Assembly (NCBI GenBank): GCA_023667345.1
Contig: JAMPAF010000005.1
Coordinates: forward strand, 21,211-85,210
DNA from: Clostridiales bacterium
GTDB taxonomy: Bacteria > Bacillota > Clostridia > Christensenellales > Borkfalkiaceae
Direction: 5' to 3'
Length of the DNA: 64,000 nt
Part shown: one piece after another, positions 8,956 to 16,844 of the stretch
Position numbering within the stretch: the stretch's first letter is position 1
How the letters are laid out: each line of letters starts with the position of its first letter
Notes under the pieces: generated by a model
What the model saw: only the letters and a program-made list of their open reading frames with translations
What the model was told of the DNA's origin: nothing
The model's database searches: none
Program-made: the position numbers and the translations under genes

Positions 8956-8986
8956 ACCCCATAATATGCCGCAGCGAACGGGTTTG
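8956..8986. repeat. Short ACCCC-AATAT repeat, copy A
   Basis: ACCCCATAATATGCCGCAGC and the following GAACGGGTTT match related stretches at 28807-28840, 32579-32610 (inside a gene) and 38052-38084. A small dispersed family of about 30 bp. Confidence 0.5.
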
Positions 8987-9032
8987 GTGAAAATGTATAT
9001 GCCGCAATACGCATATTATAAAAACCTACCGC

Positions 9033-9510
9033 AATATGACCTTCCCCTTAGGGGGAAGGTGGCATTTTCGAAGAATGAGAAAATGTCGAATGAGGGGTTG
9101 GCTCTTTTAAACCTACTAACCCCTCATCCGTCCCAACCTTACGGTTGCGACACCTTCCCCCTAAGGGGAAGGTTAAAACTGCGGTTTTTAAATAGCTTTC
9201 ACCCTACCCGTGCCTTCCCCCATAGTAAGGGGGGAAGGTGGCTGCGTAGCAGACGGATGAGGGGTGTGCAAAACCGACCTTTTTATAATGCGGTCAAAAA
9301 TTATATCCCTCTATCCCCCAAACCTTGCGGTTTGGGTACTTTTCTCACACGCCGCAAGGAAAACGGCGTGTTCGGGCACCGCAAACGCGGGACATATGCG
9401 TTTGCTCATCTCGCAACGCCAAAACAGCACAAGCCGAGTGCTGTTTTGAGATATGCGTTGCTCGTCCCTTAAACGCAAGGGGGAAAGCAAGTCTAAGGTG
9501 TATTTTTTGC
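9033..9510. repeat. Cluster of CCTTCCCC/GATGAGGG repeats
   Basis: The first element (about 9043-9171) is bounded by CTTCCCCTTAGGGGGAAGG palindromes. Its hairpin heads are ATTTTC/GAAAAT and CAACC-TTAC-GGTTG. A related copy in the opposite orientation is at 62541-62680. The second cluster (9213-9500) has head CTGC-GTA-GCAG and further inverted repeats. Long reading frames across this region are repeat-derived. No gene is supported between 8927 and 9583. Confidence 0.75.
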
Positions 9511-9531
9511 TTCGCACCCAAAAAACCGCAA

Positions 9532-9564
9532 CAAAAAAAGAGCCTTGGCGTATGCCAAAGCTCT
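9532..9564 (-). terminator. Intrinsic terminator of the surface protein gene
   Basis: The stem AGAGCCTTGGC / GCCAAAGCTCT (one mismatch, 9539-9564) is followed on the minus strand by seven Ts (9532-9538), just past the stop at 9584. Confidence 0.85.
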
Positions 9565-9583
9565 TTTGAGTTTTTAGTTAATA

Positions 9584-12500
9584 TCAAAGTTCTTCAATCA
9601 GTACGGCTACTATGCCTAATCTCGAACCCGACGCGGTAATTGTTACCGACCCGTCCGCCAACAATTCAGCCTCAACAATTACGACCGTGTTGTTGTTTTT
9701 ATTAAAGTTTCCGCCTTCCGTCACTCCGTCAACCTTTGTAGTAGCCGTAGAACCCGTTGAAGCCGTTGCCGAAACCTCCTTTGATTGTACATTACCGCTT
9801 GAATCGCAAGGCAACGCATATACCGTAACCTTAACGTGTTTTGAAGAGGTAATAACCATACCTTGATTATTTGTATTCCTATAATATATATTTGTCCAAG
9901 AAACGGCATCATCGCCCGTTCCAAAGCTGCCTGTCAACGATTTACTTACAATCTCTTTGTTATCAGAGGTCGTCACGGTCAAGCAACCATGCGATATTTT
10001 ATTGTCCGTAATCGTCTCGGATGATAATATCCACTTTTCCGACTCGCCGCTTTGCGTTCCCGCACTGACATTAACCGTAACCTCTTTTTCAATGGTCTGC
10101 GTGCCGTTCGTCGCCGTTACCGTTATCGTCGTCGTGCCCTGCGCTACCGCCGTTACATTGCCGTTTTCGTCAACCCGCGCAACGCCCTCGTCGTTAGACC
10201 TGTAACTGAAAGTAGTGCCGTCTAAATTAGCCGAAACGGTTATCTTCTGCGCCGAGCCGCCCACCGTCAGATTAACAGGCGTGCCCACCGTCAGCGTAAG
10301 CGTATCTGGCGTAGGGTCGGGCGTAGGGGTAACCGTGCCGCCGCCACCGCCGCTCGAAGCCGTGCCGCTGCCGCCCTTGACGGTCGGGCATACATAGGTT
10401 GCAAATGTAGCGCGGATATCGCAGCTTTCCGCGGCGCTCGGAACGGGGTCGGACTTAGCAATGCAAAGCGTTTTGCCGCTGTGCGATACGTGGTTGCCCG
10501 TAGCCGCCGAATCGTCGCCGTTCAGCCTTATAAACACAAGCTTGAACAGGGTGGTTATATTTTCGAAATACACGCTCGTTTTCGAAGCCTCGTAATTGGC
10601 TTCGACGCCGCTCGTTTTAACGATAAAGTCGCCGACCTTGATTTTTGCGTCCGCCGCGTCCTGCGACGGGTCGCCCTGCTTTATCTCTACGCCCGTATAG
10701 ATAAAGTCAACCGCCGAAACGGCTTTCGTTCTGTCGATAGCGCTCGTATCCTCCGCCGCGCTCGCACCGAGGTCAAGGTACACAAAATATGCGCCGTTAT
10801 AATTTGTAGTAGAGGACGAGTCTTCGTCGGGGTCTGTAGGAACATTATTGTCAACCATAATGGAATATTCGACATTTCCCGCCGCTATATCCTCAGCCGT
10901 CACCTCAAACTCGTAATAGAACAGAACGTAAGGCGGCAATTGCTGTTGCATAACTTTTTCTACTGTTATATCAGCTCCGCCTTCGGTATAGAAGGGATTG
11001 CTTCTATCCGCATTTGTCCTTGTAAATTTTAAAAGACAGAACGCTTCACTGTTCTTTTGTGCAAACATTACAAACCTGATAGTTCCCACCGTCGAGGGTT
11101 TAAACCATAGACCGTTGTTCGGCAAAGCAACACCTTGCGTATATGAATAGGCTGGCACTTTTGTACCCGTCATAGGTATTGCGGTATTTTTCTCGTTCCA
11201 AGCGGTATAAATGAAGACTTCGTTTCCGTCCCCGTCAACCATTACACCGTCTTTAAGCGTATAATCGCCGTAAACATTGAAATCGTTACCGTCGGCGTCT
11301 TTAAAATACCATTCTGCCCAAGAATATTTTAATCTTCCGTCTTCCTGAATTTGAATATTATCCCCGCTTACAGACGGGATATATCTCTTCTCGTTATCGT
11401 CGTCATAATAGAAAATATACCCGTCGTCGTCAATCGATTTACCGCTCACGTCTATCCAATAGCCGTCTTCATCGGCGATATAGCCATCCCTGTTTATACC
11501 GTTGCCGTATGTTTGACCCATCCAGCTAATCTGTCCGTGATAACCCCAAGTCATCGAGTCATAAGAATCCGCATTAATAGGTGCTTTTTCATACTGCACA
11601 TAACCCGCCTGAATTCTCATTAGAGTTTGATTGGTAGTGTATAGAATGCTTTGAACGTTTTCGGGTAACGAGTCGTATTTTTCCTGCGATATAGGCGCAA
11701 ACCCGAACCTTTCATTATACTGCGAGTTATTCCATCCGCCGTCCTGAACATAGAACCAACGGGGAATATTATTATTGTCCGGCGATATTTTGTTGCCTTT
11801 TTTGTCTAAAAGATAATAGGTTCCGTCGTCACCTCTCTGCATAAGATTATCGGTAAAGTTCATTTTTTTAGAACTTATTTTATTTTGGTTACCCATTACA
11901 TAACCGATATTGTCGCTTGATGTGATTTCTTTTGCAGTTGACCCCGTGTAAACGTATTCTTCGCCGTCATTATCAACCGTGAACGGAACTTTATAACCCA
12001 AAGCAGGTACAGGAATGTCGCTCTTCGTATCCGTTTCGGGAAGCAGTCTTGAAGGCGTAGAAGATTTTCTGTTTGCGTTTATCGCAATCAGACGGTCGGC
12101 AAGCTGGTCAACGTCAAAACTTGCGCCGAAGCTTGCGCCGCTGCCGCCGTTTGCGTCGTGTCCGCCGCCCGTGACCGCAGAATCCACGCCTTCGTCCAAC
12201 GCGCCCAAAATGCTGTTGAAAGTAGAATAATTTTTAACCTCAACGTTGAGCGCGGCGCCCTCTCCTAATGCGCGAACGCCTATCGACGAGCACTTGCCCG
12301 CCACTAAGCCGACGGCAATGCCCACAACGGGCTGGGAGTCCTTGGAATACAAGGTATTTCTGTCCGTGCCCGCCACGTCTACCAAAGGATTATCTAAAAT
12401 TACGTTGGTAATTTCGCTGGTAATTTCGCCGTCACTGTACGTCATGCCGAAAAGACCGACCGCGCGCGAGAATTCGTACTCGGGCTTTTTATGCGCGGGG

Positions 12501-12961
12501 TAGTCGTCGCCCAAAAGGTCCTTATCGGTGGTAACCACAAGGTTGGCTATGGTTTTGCCGTTGCCGTTGAAAGTGCCCCTGAAAGGATATTCGTCGTTAC
12601 CGATAGGCGGCATATACATTGTGTTGCCGTCCGACTTTGTCATAACTATATCGTTTTTAAGCTCGAAATAGTATTTGGTATCGCCGAACTTGCCCGTATT
12701 TTGCAGTGCGGCGAGGTTGTGCATATGGGTTGCGTTTGAAATAACGAAAGGACCTTTCGTCGTGCCCTCGATAAATTCGGGCGAGGTGCCGTCGCCGCTT
12801 ATAGGGTCGAAATACGAGCCCGCGGACATACCGTTTATGGTAAATTCGACCTCTTTTTTGTCCAAAAACCACGCGAAAACGTAGCCGACGGTCATAAGAA
12901 CCGCGACTGATAAGGCAACTATTAAACTGAGAAGTTTAAACGCTTTACCCTTCGTTTTCAT
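9584..12961 (-). CDS. Large secreted SipW-signal surface protein with Big_2 domain
   Basis: A 1125-residue extracellular protein. The N-terminal hydrophobic signal (residues 10-33) ends GYVFAWFLDKKEVEF, matching the TxAxF(T/L)D pattern of signal peptides cut by the SipW-type peptidase (TasA/camelysin group). Residues 80-130 carry an FRGTFNGNGKTIANL GLUG-like motif. The middle is Tyr/Asp-rich and unfamiliar. Near residue 900 a Gly/Ser/Thr/Pro linker leads to a bacterial Ig-like (Big_2) domain, followed by a beta-rich C-terminal domain. AGAGGA lies 5 nt before the ATG. The upstream gene has the same kind of signal. It may be a biofilm or surface fibre component (inference). No SipW gene is in the window. 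Confidence 0.75.
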   Translation of the reverse strand: MKTKGKAFKLLSLIVALSVAVLMTVGYVFAWFLDKKEVEFTINGMSAGSYFDPISGDGTSPEFIEGTTKGPFVISNATHMHNLAALQNTGKFGDTKYYFELKNDIVMTKSDGNTMYMPPIGNDEYPFRGTFNGNGKTIANLVVTTDKDLLGDDYPAHKKPEYEFSRAVGLFGMTYSDGEITSEITNVILDNPLVDVAGTDRNTLYSKDSQPVVGIAVGLVAGKCSSIGVRALGEGAALNVEVKNYSTFNSILGALDEGVDSAVTGGGHDANGGSGASFGASFDVDQLADRLIAINANRKSSTPSRLLPETDTKSDIPVPALGYKVPFTVDNDGEEYVYTGSTAKEITSSDNIGYVMGNQNKISSKKMNFTDNLMQRGDDGTYYLLDKKGNKISPDNNNIPRWFYVQDGGWNNSQYNERFGFAPISQEKYDSLPENVQSILYTTNQTLMRIQAGYVQYEKAPINADSYDSMTWGYHGQISWMGQTYGNGINRDGYIADEDGYWIDVSGKSIDDDGYIFYYDDDNEKRYIPSVSGDNIQIQEDGRLKYSWAEWYFKDADGNDFNVYGDYTLKDGVMVDGDGNEVFIYTAWNEKNTAIPMTGTKVPAYSYTQGVALPNNGLWFKPSTVGTIRFVMFAQKNSEAFCLLKFTRTNADRSNPFYTEGGADITVEKVMQQQLPPYVLFYYEFEVTAEDIAAGNVEYSIMVDNNVPTDPDEDSSSTTNYNGAYFVYLDLGASAAEDTSAIDRTKAVSAVDFIYTGVEIKQGDPSQDAADAKIKVGDFIVKTSGVEANYEASKTSVYFENITTLFKLVFIRLNGDDSAATGNHVSHSGKTLCIAKSDPVPSAAESCDIRATFATYVCPTVKGGSGTASSGGGGGTVTPTPDPTPDTLTLTVGTPVNLTVGGSAQKITVSANLDGTTFSYRSNDEGVARVDENGNVTAVAQGTTTITVTATNGTQTIEKEVTVNVSAGTQSGESEKWILSSETITDNKISHGCLTVTTSDNKEIVSKSLTGSFGTGDDAVSWTNIYYRNTNNQGMVITSSKHVKVTVYALPCDSSGNVQSKEVSATASTGSTATTKVDGVTEGGNFNKNNNTVVIVEAELLADGSVTITASGSRLGIVAVLIEEL

Positions 12962-12974
12962 GTTATCCTCTTGA

Positions 12975-13275
12975 TTTTTTTGTGCCCCCTCTTGCCTTCC
13001 ACCTTAATAAAGGGACGAGCAACGCATTTCTCAAAACAACCACTGCTCTGGTTGTTTTGGCGTTGCGAGAGCAGTGAGCGCATACATCCCGCGCGAACGG
13101 CGACCAAACACGCCGTTTCCCTTACGGCGTGTGCGAAGGGTGGCTGCGTAGCAGACGGATGAGGGTTGTGCAATTTCGACCTTATTATAGTGCGGTACAA
13201 ATTTCCTTATCCCTCATCAGTCCTTCACTACGTTTCGGACAGCTTCCCCCTTATACAAAAGGTGGAAGCCAAGAA
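12975..13275. repeat. CCTTCC/GATGAGGG composite repeat between the two SipW-signal genes
   Basis: Contains CCTTCCACCTTAATAAAGGG, the hairpin head CTGC-GTA-GCAG before ACGGATGAGGG, and a further half unit with arms GTCC/GGAC (13215-13245). It fills the spacer between the stop at 13321 and the start at 12961. No gene is seen. Confidence 0.7.
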
Positions 13276-13320
13276 CGTGGAACAATTCCACTATTACTTA
13301 TTGCGAATTATTTATCCCTT

Positions 13321-14067
13321 TTACGCTTTCGAAGTCTTGGTTTCTGCTACGTAAAAGCTCATATTGCTTGCAAATTTCATTTGCGAGTTGAGCGTGCACC
13401 CTTCGACGTTGTTCAACGCAAAGGCGTACTTTTCCTCTATCGACTGCTCGTTATAGTCGATTATCACAAAGAAAGAATAGGTTATGCTTTCGGTATCGCT
13501 GGCGGCGCCGCCGTTCAAAATAAGCTCGGTATCTTCCTTGCTGTGGCTTATCTTCTCGCCCAACGCTACGGAATTGCCGACGGTTGTTTCGGTCGTCGCG
13601 TCGGTGACGTAAAAGTCTAAAACGTCCGAAAGCTCGCAGATAAGGTCGATGCCGTCCGTGCCGTACTTTTCAACCTCGTCCCCAACCTTTTCAGAGAACG
13701 CGGCGGCAACGTCGTAGTTGTTGCCCTCAGGCTCGATAAACTTGCAATCGAACCTTAAAAGTATCGCGGTGACGTCCACGCCCAACCCGCCGTAAACGGG
13801 AAGTTCTATCGCGTCGCCCTTTGCGCTTTCGCCGCGCACCGAACCTAATTTATAGGATACCGCGCCGTTTGCGCCCGACGTTTTGTCGGTTAAATTGTAG
13901 GCGGTAATGTTGAACTCGGATATGTTAGTGCTCTTTATCATCGAGTTCAAATCGTTTGCGTCAACCTCGCCGTTGGTCGCAAACCAGGCAAGGCAAACGC
14001 CTATGCTTAAAACAACGCTGCCCGCGAGTGCCAACAACGCTTTTATGAGCCGTGCCGAAGCCTTCAT
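13321..14067 (-). CDS. Secreted SipW-signal (TasA/camelysin-like) protein
   Basis: A 248-residue predicted exported protein. The signal segment (residues 8-29) ends SIGVCLAWFATNGEVDAN, resembling the AxF(T)xN/D cleavage region of TasA/camelysin signal peptides. The mature part is acidic and beta-rich, with no catalytic motif seen. A perfect AGGAGGT lies 8 nt before the ATG and a consensus promoter lies upstream, so it is likely strongly expressed. It is oriented toward the larger SipW-signal gene, with a repeat between them. A fibre-forming or cell-surface role is inferred from the signal type only. Confidence 0.75.
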   Translation of the reverse strand: MKASARLIKALLALAGSVVLSIGVCLAWFATNGEVDANDLNSMIKSTNISEFNITAYNLTDKTSGANGAVSYKLGSVRGESAKGDAIELPVYGGLGVDVTAILLRFDCKFIEPEGNNYDVAAAFSEKVGDEVEKYGTDGIDLICELSDVLDFYVTDATTETTVGNSVALGEKISHSKEDTELILNGGAASDTESITYSFFVIIDYNEQSIEEKYAFALNNVEGCTLNSQMKFASNMSFYVAETKTSKA

Positions 14068-14113
14068 TTGCCTTACCTCCTATAATTATTTTATTGCGTA
14101 CGCACACGTGCGC

Positions 14114-14125
14114 GTATACGTATAC
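14114..14125. promoter_or_regulatory. Palindrome at the start of the 13321-14067 transcript
   Basis: GTATACGTATAC is a perfect 12-bp palindrome lying at about +2 to +13 of the minus-strand promoter. A second near-palindrome (GCACACGTGCGC) follows. This is a candidate operator or 5' mRNA stabiliser. Confidence 0.5.
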
Positions 14126-14133
14126 ACGCTACT

Positions 14134-14162
14134 ATTATAGTATGCACGGTTTTGTTTGTCAA
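14134..14162 (-). promoter_or_regulatory. Consensus sigma-A promoter for the TasA-like gene
   Basis: Read on the minus strand, TTGACA (14157-14162), 17 bp, TATAAT (14134-14139): an exact consensus. Confidence 0.92.
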
Positions 14163-14289
14163 GACAAGTTGAAAATTTTTTGCCGCGCCCTAAATTGCGT
14201 CCGAAATTCTTAAACCCGCGCGTTTTGTGTAATTATGCAAAAATTTATATTTTTATTCGTTTTAATGAATAAAACGGGCTCTCGTAAAG

Positions 14290-14318
14290 TTGACAAACAT
14301 ATAAGGATATAGTAGAAT
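14290..14318 (+). promoter_or_regulatory. Sigma-A promoter of the ilv-leu cluster
   Basis: TTGACA (14290-14295), 17 bp, TAGAAT (14313-14318). The leader to ilvB is about 65 nt, too short for a T-box riboswitch, and no leader peptide is evident. Confidence 0.85.
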
Positions 14319-14389
14319 GTAAGGTAATAATTTAATTGCGGAATTTAATTTTTTCAACCGCAACCGCGAATTTAAAAAGGAGCTGCACT

Positions 14390-16045
14390 ATGAAGATGAC
14401 GGGCGCCGACATTTTAATAAACTGCCTTTTGGAACAAGGCGTCGACACCATTTTCGGTTACCCCGGCGGGGCGGTTTTGGATATCTATGACGCCCTGTAC
14501 CGAAACGGCAAAATTAACCACATTTTAACCGCGCACGAACAAGGGGCGGCGCACGCGGCGGACGGCTACGCGCGCGTTACCGGCAAGGTGGGCGTGTGCT
14601 TTGCGACCTCTGGACCGGGAGCTACCAACCTCGTAACGGGCATTGCCACGGCGTATATGGACAGTATTCCCGTCGTCGCGGTGACGGGCAACGTCGGACT
14701 GAACAATCTCGGGCGGGATTCCTTTCAGGAGGTCGATATAGCGGGCATAACCATGCCTATTACCAAGCACAACTTTATCGTAAAGGACGTAACCGAGCTT
14801 GCGGACGTTATCCGCAGGGCGTTTTACATTGCAAATTCGGGGCGCAAAGGTCCCGTTCTTATCGACATTTTAAAGAACGTGCAGACGGCGGAGTACGACT
14901 ACGAGCCGCAAAAGCCGTTGCCCTTAAAACAGCTTGAAACGCCCGCCGAAAAAATTAAAGCGGCGGCGGAAATTATAAACGCGAGCAAAAAGCCGCTTAT
15001 AATGATAGGCGGCGGCGCGGCGGCGAGCGACGCTTCCCCCCACCTTTTAAAGCTTGCGGAAAAGCTGAACGCGCCCGCGGTTTACACGCTTATGGGCAAG
15101 GGCGTTATCCCCGATAAGGACAGGAAAAATTTGGGTATGCTTGGCATGCACGGCACGGTTGCGGCGGCTAAGGCGCTTATCGCAAGCGACTGTCTGATTG
15201 CCCTCGGCACACGCTTTTCAGACAGAGTAGCCCTCAACCGCGAGCTGTTCGCAAACGGCAAAAAGGTCGTACACGTGGATATCGACAACGCCGAATTCAA
15301 CAAGAACGTTGCCGTCGGTTTGAGCGTTTTGGCGGACGTCAGCGCGTGCGTGAAAGCCCTTCTTCCGTTAGTGGAAAAAAAGGACGAAAACTGGCTTAAC
15401 TGCGCCATATCCGCGGGGCAACCGACCGAAACCGCCGATTGCAGAGCGTACGAAATACTGCGCACGGCGGCACGCCTCGCCCCCGAAAACAGCCCCCTTA
15501 TAACCGACGTGGGGCAGCACCAGATGTGGACGGCGCAGGCGTACCCCTTAAACGCGCCTAGGTTGTTTTGCACGAGCGGCGGGCTGGGCACAATGGGCTA
15601 CGGTATGGGCGCGGCGATTGGCGCGGCGTTCGGGTCGGGCAAACCGTGCGTACTCGTCACGGGCGACGGCTGTTTCAATATGAATCTGAACGAGCTCTCC
15701 ACCGCCGTTACCGAGGGCGTGCCCCTCGTCATACTCTTAATGAACAACGGCGTTTTGGGAATGGTTCGGCAATGGCAGAAAATTTTCTATAAGAAAAGAT
15801 TTTCGCAGACCACTTTAAAGAAGAAAACCGACTACGTTAAGTTTGCCGAAAGCTTCGGCGCGAAGGGCATTTTGCTCGGCGAAAACGACGGTATTGAGGC
15901 AAAGCTTAAAGAGGCGTTCGATTACGCGACAAAAGAGTGTTCCCCCGTCGTGGTGGACTGCCGCATTTCGGGCGACGACAACGTTTTGCCCATGATAAAG
16001 CCGGGCGCGGCGTACGAAACACAGCTCAAAAAAATGGAGGACTGA
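14390..16045 (+). CDS. ilvB: Acetolactate synthase large subunit IlvB
   Basis: Catalytic subunit of the first common step of Ile/Val/Leu synthesis: condenses two pyruvates, or pyruvate with 2-oxobutyrate, using thiamine diphosphate and FAD. It has 551 residues. The N-terminal domain carries the catalytic Glu in TAHEQGAAHAADGYARVTG, a central FAD-binding domain follows, and the C-terminal ThDP motif is GDGCFNMNLNEL...LMNN. The ATG at 14390 is chosen for its AAGGAG 7 nt upstream; the longer in-frame start at 14336 lacks a ribosome site. ilvN starts 1 nt after the stop. Confidence 0.97.
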   Translation: MKMTGADILINCLLEQGVDTIFGYPGGAVLDIYDALYRNGKINHILTAHEQGAAHAADGYARVTGKVGVCFATSGPGATNLVTGIATAYMDSIPVVAVTGNVGLNNLGRDSFQEVDIAGITMPITKHNFIVKDVTELADVIRRAFYIANSGRKGPVLIDILKNVQTAEYDYEPQKPLPLKQLETPAEKIKAAAEIINASKKPLIMIGGGAAASDASPHLLKLAEKLNAPAVYTLMGKGVIPDKDRKNLGMLGMHGTVAAAKALIASDCLIALGTRFSDRVALNRELFANGKKVVHVDIDNAEFNKNVAVGLSVLADVSACVKALLPLVEKKDENWLNCAISAGQPTETADCRAYEILRTAARLAPENSPLITDVGQHQMWTAQAYPLNAPRLFCTSGGLGTMGYGMGAAIGAAFGSGKPCVLVTGDGCFNMNLNELSTAVTEGVPLVILLMNNGVLGMVRQWQKIFYKKRFSQTTLKKKTDYVKFAESFGAKGILLGENDGIEAKLKEAFDYATKECSPVVVDCRISGDDNVLPMIKPGAAYETQLKKMED

Positions 16046-16046
16046 C

Positions 16047-16580
16047 ATGGACGGCGAGATTAAAAAATATACGATAGGCGCGCTTATATCCAACAAAAGC
16101 GGCGTTTTAACGCGCATTTCGGGGCTGTTTGCCCGCCGCGGCTACAACATAGAGAGCATTGCCGCCTGCGCCACGGAAGACAGCGACCTTTCGCGTATGA
16201 CCATAGTTTTATCGGGCGACGAGTACACCCTCTATCAGCTTATCCGCCAGATGGACAAGTTAGAGGACGTGAAAAAGGTGGGTTGTGCAAACGAGCTCGA
16301 CTGCGTTTACCGCGAACTGCTGCTTGCCAAGGTTGCGGCGACCGCCGAGGTGCGCTCGCAGATTACGCTTATTAATGAAATTTACAAGGCGAAGGTCGTC
16401 GACCTTTCGATTGACACTATGATTTTGGAACTTACGGGCGACCCCGAAAAGTTAGACGCATACCTGAAAGTTATCGAGCCGTTCGGCATTTTGGAAATGC
16501 AGCGCACGGGCACGACGGTACTCGCCCGCGGCAAGCACACATTAAAGGACCGTGACTGCTACGGCGACCACGTGAATTAA
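16047..16580 (+). CDS. ilvN: Acetolactate synthase small subunit IlvN
   Basis: Regulatory subunit that stimulates IlvB and mediates valine feedback. The 177-residue protein has an N-terminal ACT domain (ISNKSGVLTRISGLFARRGYN, about residues 14-34) and a C-terminal regulatory domain ending KDRDCYGDHVN. It starts 1 nt after ilvB, with GGAGG inside the end of ilvB. Its stop codon is the first codon of a heptamer repeat array (TAATTAG...). Confidence 0.96.
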   Translation: MDGEIKKYTIGALISNKSGVLTRISGLFARRGYNIESIAACATEDSDLSRMTIVLSGDEYTLYQLIRQMDKLEDVKKVGCANELDCVYRELLLAKVAATAEVRSQITLINEIYKAKVVDLSIDTMILELTGDPEKLDAYLKVIEPFGILEMQRTGTTVLARGKHTLKDRDCYGDHVN

Positions 16581-16830
16581 TTAGGAATTAAAAATGCAGA
16601 ATTAAGAATTAAGAATGTTGGTTATATTAATTAAATAATTTTAACCTTAGACTTGCTTTCCCCCTTGCGTTTAAGGGGGAAAGTACCCAAACCGCAAGGT
16701 TTGGGGATAGAGGGATATAATTTTCACCGCATTATAATAAGGTAGAATTTGCACAACCCTCATCCGTCTTGCTACGCAAGCCACCTTCCCCCTTTATTAA
16801 GGTGGAAGGCAAGGGGTAGGGGTAATTAAA
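16578..16830. repeat. Heptamer array starting on the ilvN stop, plus core repeat
   Basis: Six 7-bp units (16578-16619: TAATTAG, GAATTAA, AAATGCA, GAATTAA, GAATTAA, GAATGTT) begin on the ilvN TAA. A CTTTCCCCC/GGGGGAAAG element, a CCAAACCGCAAGGTTTGG hairpin, and a CCCTCATCCGTC...CACCTTCCCCC half unit with head CTTGC-TAC-GCAAG follow. The whole fills the ilvN-ilvD spacer. Confidence 0.8.
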
Positions 16831-16844
16831 TTAAGGACTGAATT

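Noticed and set aside
8624-9472. 282-codon plus-strand frame running from glmM into the repeat cluster
   Set aside because: The first part is antisense to glmM and the rest is repeat sequence; no promoter, ribosome site or recognisable protein.
14319-14389. T-box riboswitch upstream of ilvB
   Set aside because: The leader is about 65 nt, too short, and no T-box consensus or specifier stem is visible.
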